Shown piece by piece: positions 33,364 to 37,025 of a DNA stretch of 37,025 bases (the first letter of the stretch is position 1; the number at the start of each line of letters is the position of its first letter). The translations under genes and the position numbers were made by a program. Under the pieces are notes generated by a model. The model did not search any database, was not told the DNA's origin, and saw only the letters and a list, made by a program, of their open reading frames with translations. Source of the stretch: Candidatus Caldisaccharidevorator malaysiensis (GTDB taxonomy: Bacteria > Armatimonadota > Fervidibacteria > Fervidibacterales > Fervidibacteraceae). The DNA is taken from contig JANXBO010000023.1 in NCBI GenBank assembly GCA_025057575.1, positions 1-37,025 of the forward strand, in the 5' to 3' direction.

Positions 33364-34758
33364 ATGAAGAAATACTGGATAGAAACTTTTGGCTGCCAGA
33401 TGAATGTTTTGGACAGCGAAGTAATGGCGGGGCTTCTGACTAAGATGGGCTATCAGCCCGCTCGGGAGCCTGAAGAGGCAGACATCATCCTGATCAACAC
33501 TTGCACTGTCCGCCAGAAGCCCGACGCCAAAGCCTTCGCCTACTTGGGTCAGTTTAGAAGGCTGAAAGAGAAAAAACCCGAACTGATCCTCGGATTGACC
33601 GGCTGTATGGCTCAGAGGGAAGCCCCCATTATCAAGGCTCACGCACCCTACCTGGACATCCTGCTGGGTCCCAGAAGTGTTCACCGGTTACCCGACCTGG
33701 TCCGGACTGTTCAGGAACAACGGAGATTGGTGGAGCACCTGGATCTCTACGACGATCCCGTTCCCCCGGACCTGGTGGTCCGAAGGAGCGACCTGTTCGC
33801 CTATGTCACCATCATCCACGGTTGCAACAAGAAGTGCACCTTCTGTGCGGTTCCAACCGCTCGGGGTCCAGAAAAAAGCGTTCCCGTTGACCAGGTCCTT
33901 CGGCAGGTGGATCAACTCATTGAAATGGGCTACCGAGAGATCATCCTTCTGGGGCAAAATGCCAATGCCTATGGTCACGACCTGCCACCAGTGAACGGTC
34001 GGCGGGTGGACCTCGCTTACCTCTTAGAGAAAGTGGACGAGAAGGCGGCACCGGCAAAGGTGCGGATCCGTTTCACGACCAACCATCCCAATCAAATGTC
34101 CGACCGACTGATCAGGGCAATGGCAGAACTGGAAAGCGTTTGCGAGCACCTTCACCTTCCCGTTCAGAGTGGCGATAACGAAGTCCTCCGGAGAATGTGG
34201 CGCGGATACACGGTGGAGCAGTATTTGCGGATCATTGACCGTCTCCGCGAGACCATCCCGGGCATCGCCATCGCCACCGATGTCATCGTCGGATTCCCAG
34301 GGGAAACCGAAGAGCAGTTTGAGAACACCCTTGCTTTGATGGAAAAGGTCCGTTTTGACCAAGCCTTTATGTTTGCCTTTTCCCCAAGACCCAATACCCT
34401 TGCCGCCACCTTTCCCGATCAGGTCCCTGAACGGGTCAAACAGGAGCGGCTGCGACGGCTCATTAGCCTTCAAAATGCGATTCAGCAGCGGGTCAATGAA
34501 AGTCAGGTCGGGGAAGTGGTGGAAGTTCTGGTGGAAGGTCCTGGGGAAAAGAATCTGCGGAAACTGACCGGCAGGACCCGAACCAACAAGACGGTCGCCT
34601 TTGACGGCGATCTATCCTTGCGAGGACAATATGTCTTGGTCCGCACCACCCGCGCCTACCTGTGGGGCTTTGACGGCGTCCTTGAAAGTCACCAGCCTTC
34701 AGAAGTCCCCCACACCAAAGGACTGGCGATGGGCGCGAGAATCGGGAACGGGAAATAA
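33364..34758 (+). CDS. miaB: tRNA-2-methylthio-N6-dimethylallyladenosine synthase MiaB
   Basis: 464 residues. A radical SAM methylthiotransferase that adds the methylthio group at A37 of tRNAs reading U-start codons. The N-terminal cluster domain starts at ETFGCQMNVLDSE, with NTCTVR and TGCMAQRE supplying the other two cysteines. The radical SAM motif is CNKKCTFCAVP (CxxxCxxC); QSGDNEVLRRMWRGYT and DVIVGFPGETEEQF follow. A C-terminal TRAM domain for RNA binding is present. Arg/Lys variation in the motif (NKKCTFC for NKFCTFC) is tolerable. Single gene, divergent from DUF503. Confidence 0.94.
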   Translation: MKKYWIETFGCQMNVLDSEVMAGLLTKMGYQPAREPEEADIILINTCTVRQKPDAKAFAYLGQFRRLKEKKPELILGLTGCMAQREAPIIKAHAPYLDILLGPRSVHRLPDLVRTVQEQRRLVEHLDLYDDPVPPDLVVRRSDLFAYVTIIHGCNKKCTFCAVPTARGPEKSVPVDQVLRQVDQLIEMGYREIILLGQNANAYGHDLPPVNGRRVDLAYLLEKVDEKAAPAKVRIRFTTNHPNQMSDRLIRAMAELESVCEHLHLPVQSGDNEVLRRMWRGYTVEQYLRIIDRLRETIPGIAIATDVIVGFPGETEEQFENTLALMEKVRFDQAFMFAFSPRPNTLAATFPDQVPERVKQERLRRLISLQNAIQQRVNESQVGEVVEVLVEGPGEKNLRKLTGRTRTNKTVAFDGDLSLRGQYVLVRTTRAYLWGFDGVLESHQPSEVPHTKGLAMGARIGNGK

Positions 34759-34761
34759 GTC

Positions 34762-34782
34762 CTGACACCAACTTGGTGTCAG
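34762..34782 (+). terminator. Perfect inverted repeat just after miaB
   Basis: CTGACACCAA (34762-34771) and TTGGTGTCAG (34773-34782) pair over all ten bases with a single base between them. It begins three bases after the miaB stop. A terminator is plausible, but no T-run follows. The nearly loop-free geometry also fits a cruciform or a protein-binding palindrome. Confidence 0.5.
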
Positions 34783-34973
34783 CCTTGTAGCAAGGGGAGC
34801 CGCCCCTATCCCTCAACGACGGGGTAAGACTTTTCGCTACCCTGAAGGTAAATTCCTCGCCTCTGGCGTAGAGACGGGACTCCCTGTGGCGGAGTTCCTT
34901 ATGGGCGAATGAGATCACCATCCCACCGGTTGGTGGCTACCCGCATTATGATACCCCGTTGAGGTGATCGGTT
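34783..34973. repeat. Stretch of small inverted repeats, possibly a decayed intergenic repeat element
   Basis: No gene is seen. The order of pairs is: GTAGC at 34787-34791 with GCTAC at 34836-34840; AGGGG 34793-34797 with CCCCT 34803-34807; CTCT 34861-34864 with AGAG 34870-34873; and GGGACTCC 34876-34883 with GGAGTTCC 34891-34898 (one wobble pair). The GTAGC-flanked hairpins recall dispersed intergenic repeats of several GC-rich phyla, but I cannot compare copies here. The promoter of the next gene may lie near TATGAT at 34947-34952. Confidence 0.35.
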
Positions 34974-35795
34974 GTGAAGGTAGCCTTCAGCAGCCTTGCC
35001 TGCCCGAATTGGCCTTTGGATTTGATCCTCCAGAAAGCCAAAGAGTGGGGTTGTGACGGCATTCAACTTCGGGGTTTGCAAGACGAGATTTATTTACCGC
35101 GGCATCCCGAACTTTCGGGTCCACGACTTCGGGAAACCAAAGCCAAAATTGCTGAGGCAGGGCTTTTTGTCTACTGCCTGGGCTCTTCTGCCAAGTTAAG
35201 TGTGCCCGAAGACCAGTGGGCTGCTAACGCCGATGAAGTGAAGGATTATATTCACCTCGCCGTCAACCTCAATTGCCCCGTCGTTCGCATTTACGGTGGG
35301 CGAAGACCGGACCTCTCCTGGGGCGATTATGTGGCTCTGGTCAGTGAGCGCCTTTATCGGCTGTGTCGGTGGACCGATGCCTTTCCCGTTCGCCTCGCTA
35401 TTGAAACGCACGATGCCCTTGTTCGGGCACGGGATCTGTCCGAAATCCTTCAACGAGTGCCCTTGCCAACCCCCGGAGCCGTTTGGGATGTCCACCACTC
35501 CTTTCGGGCGGGCGAATCCCCTTCCGAGTCCGTTCAGTTCCTTGGTAGCCGCATTCTGGACGTTCATATTAAGGATTCGGTCCCTTCCGACGGAGCCATC
35601 CGCTATGTGCCCCTCGGTAAGGGCACCGTGCCCCTGACCGATGCCCTTGTTGAATTAAAGAAACTGGGCTATCAGGGACCGATAACGATAGAATGGGAGA
35701 AGCGGTGGGTGAAGGATCTGGAAGAGCCCGAGGTCGCCCTCCCCGAAATGATCGCTACCGTGAAGTCTTGGCTCCGTCAGGTGGAGCCCTCTTAG
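34974..35795 (+). CDS. Sugar phosphate isomerase/epimerase-like TIM-barrel protein
   Basis: 273 residues of the xylose-isomerase-like TIM-barrel superfamily. Metal-binding residues expected of the family are visible: Glu in LAIETHD, Asp and His in VWDVHHS, His in VHIKDS and Glu in IEWEKRW. Members isomerise or epimerise sugars or act on inositols, so the substrate cannot be given. GTG 34974 is preceded by GAGGTGAT at 34961-34968, a good ribosome site. It stands after the inverted-repeat region and before the M48 protease, probably in its own unit. Confidence 0.82.
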   Translation: MKVAFSSLACPNWPLDLILQKAKEWGCDGIQLRGLQDEIYLPRHPELSGPRLRETKAKIAEAGLFVYCLGSSAKLSVPEDQWAANADEVKDYIHLAVNLNCPVVRIYGGRRPDLSWGDYVALVSERLYRLCRWTDAFPVRLAIETHDALVRARDLSEILQRVPLPTPGAVWDVHHSFRAGESPSESVQFLGSRILDVHIKDSVPSDGAIRYVPLGKGTVPLTDALVELKKLGYQGPITIEWEKRWVKDLEEPEVALPEMIATVKSWLRQVEPS

Positions 35796-35881
35796 TTGCC
35801 CCCGCCCGATCAAGGTCACAAGGGAACAACTTTCTTGATGCCACAATATTGGGAAACGATCGGCGAAGGAGAGTGATCTCA

Positions 35882-37025
35882 GTGGGGAGAGGCGCCTCCA
35901 GCAAAATCCTCATCGTGTTCCTGTTTGCCATTCCGTTGTTGCAGGGTTGTGACGTTGAAAGAGAAATAGAAAAGGTTCTCGGTGTTTATTCTCAGTTCTA
36001 TGTCTCCTTGGTCTACACCCGGAGCAAGGATCCCGTCCTGGCAGAACTGACCGAGTCGGTCGGCAGTCGGATTCGGGAAGTGACACCCCGGAAGGATATG
36101 CCGATCAAATACGGCGTTTTGGACTCGGGAGAAATCAACGCCTTTGCCCTGTCTAACGGGCGCATCTATGTTCTCAGAGGTCTTATGGAAATGATGGAGA
36201 CGGAAGACGAACTGGCTTCCGTCCTGGCTCACGAGGCAGGTCACGTGGCTGCCCGCCATACCCTTAAGGACTTTCGGAGGAACCTTTTGGTCAGCACTCT
36301 GGCGGATCTGGGGGATCTGGAAAAGCAAAGCCGATGGGTCCAAGCGTCCGCCTCCCTCATCTGGTCTCTGACAGAACTTGCCTTCAGCCGACAGCAGGAA
36401 TATGATGCCGACCGTTACGGATTGCGTTTGGCTCTCATCGGTCGTTATGACCCGAGAGGGTCGGTAGACCTGTTTGATAAGTTCGCAAAGCGGGAGGGAC
36501 GACCGTCGCGGGTGTTGGTCTTTCTGTCCACTCATCCGCCCGCCGTTGATCGGGTGGAACGAGCAAGGGCAGGGGTGAGCCAAATCAACCGGATCGTCCC
36601 TCAGTTGGACGCTGTTTCGGCTCACACTTTGATCGGTGACGGTTACCTCCAGCGGTCCCTCTTCCGACAGGCTCTCGCCCACTACCAAAGGGCTCTGGAG
36701 AAAGCCCCTGATTATGTCCCTGCTCTCTTGGGATCCGGCAAAGCCAATGAAGCGTGGGGGAACTTTAAAGCGGCAAAGGAAGCCTATGAAAAGGTGCTCC
36801 AGCGGGAGCCGGACCATCCCGAGGCTCGGGAGGGTTTGGAAAGAGTTCGTCGTCACCAGGCGCGCCAAGAGGCTTCTTTTGACCCTGATCCTCATCCTCT
36901 CAGCCCCTTAGAAAGAGAGGCTCTGGTGAAAGAGATCCTGCGCTGGCAGGTCCTTTTGGAGCGATTGGAGGAGAAGAAGCGGAACATTTATTCCGCAACG
37001 AATGCCATTGCTCCTCCCCTTTACC
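35882..37025 (+). CDS. M48-family metalloprotease lipoprotein with TPR repeats (BepA/Loi-like), truncated by the window end
   Basis: The frame is open from GTG 35882 to the last base; AAGGAGAG lies eight bases upstream. The N-terminus is a lipoprotein signal (hydrophobic 9-20, then LQGC with Cys23 as lipid-bearing residue). The zinc site is HEAGH (residues 117-121) with the third ligand probably Glu173 in QQEYDAD. After about residue 245 at least two TPR-like units appear (GYLQRSLFRQALAHYQRALEK; KAAKEAYEKVLQREPDH). Such periplasmic M48/TPR proteins maintain outer-membrane proteins, which agrees with a diderm cell. At least 381 residues are visible; the C-terminus is missing. Confidence 0.85.
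   Translation, partial: MGRGASSKILIVFLFAIPLLQGCDVEREIEKVLGVYSQFYVSLVYTRSKDPVLAELTESVGSRIREVTPRKDMPIKYGVLDSGEINAFALSNGRIYVLRGLMEMMETEDELASVLAHEAGHVAARHTLKDFRRNLLVSTLADLGDLEKQSRWVQASASLIWSLTELAFSRQQEYDADRYGLRLALIGRYDPRGSVDLFDKFAKREGRPSRVLVFLSTHPPAVDRVERARAGVSQINRIVPQLDAVSAHTLIGDGYLQRSLFRQALAHYQRALEKAPDYVPALLGSGKANEAWGNFKAAKEAYEKVLQREPDHPEAREGLERVRRHQARQEASFDPDPHPLSPLEREALVKEILRWQVLLERLEEKKRNIYSATNAIAPPLY

Noticed and set aside
35879-36895. Reverse-strand open frame (338 codons) at the right end
   Set aside because: The forward frame over the same bases encodes a lipobox, HEAGH and TPR repeats, so this reverse frame is a shadow.
1-37025. CRISPR arrays, tRNA or rRNA genes, insertion sequences
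   Set aside because: I looked for regularly spaced repeats, cloverleaf-like CCA-stem patterns and transposase motifs and saw none; small or divergent tRNAs would need a covariance search.

Overview
The window reads as one contiguous piece of a bacterial chromosome with a GC content that looks to be in the high fifties. There are no rRNA or tRNA genes, insertion sequences or CRISPR repeats that I could see. The LpxB-like and MsbA-like pair points to a cell with an outer membrane. The ferredoxin-, Hdr- and KOR-type enzymes point to an anaerobic (or at least ferredoxin-based) central metabolism. Frequent GTG/TTG starts, a long-form RecG and a ThaI-type restriction system would fit a thermophile. 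The sugar and sialate genes recall Armatimonadota/Fervidibacter-like or related deep lineages, but the taxon is a guess.

Layout. (a) 1-3174, forward: the tail of a zinc-type dehydrogenase, a DegT-family aminotransferase and a sialate O-acetylesterase-like protein. (b) 3190-5942, reverse: an ABC exporter with an unusual N-terminal extension and zinc ribbon, coupled to a DUF1854 protein. (c) 6089-10503, forward: recG, then a restriction-modification pair (ThaI-like endonuclease, probably CGCG, and an SPPY-type methyltransferase). (d) 10606-22895, reverse: a very compact 13-gene redox operon. (e) 22995-26052, forward: LpxB-like and MsbA-like genes. (f) 26072-33242, reverse: DUF503, rbfA, nrnA, truB, a soluble sensor kinase, rpiB, a WecA-like transferase and wecB. 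(g) 33364 to the end, forward: miaB, a block of small inverted repeats, a sugar-phosphate isomerase/epimerase-like gene and an M48 lipoprotein protease that runs off the window.

The most interesting part is (d). In transcription order it encodes KorD, KorA, HdrA, an MvhD/FlxD fusion, a FlxB/AsrA-like iron-sulfur protein, a FlxA-like NAD(P)H/FAD protein, KorB, KorC, HdrC, HdrB, an unrecognised 98-residue protein, and a soluble fumarate-reductase-like iron-sulfur and flavoprotein pair. The four KOR genes are interrupted by the Flx-Hdr genes and almost every junction is overlapping or only a few bases long, so the parts probably work as one unit. My working model (inference) is that NAD(P)H enters through the Flx module and is bifurcated at the HdrA flavin. 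One electron branch would go to ferredoxin and on to 2-oxoacid synthesis by KOR. The other would go through HdrBC to a thiol/disulfide or directly to fumarate. This would link fumarate to succinate and succinyl-CoA to 2-oxoglutarate, two reductive TCA steps. The reverse direction is also possible.
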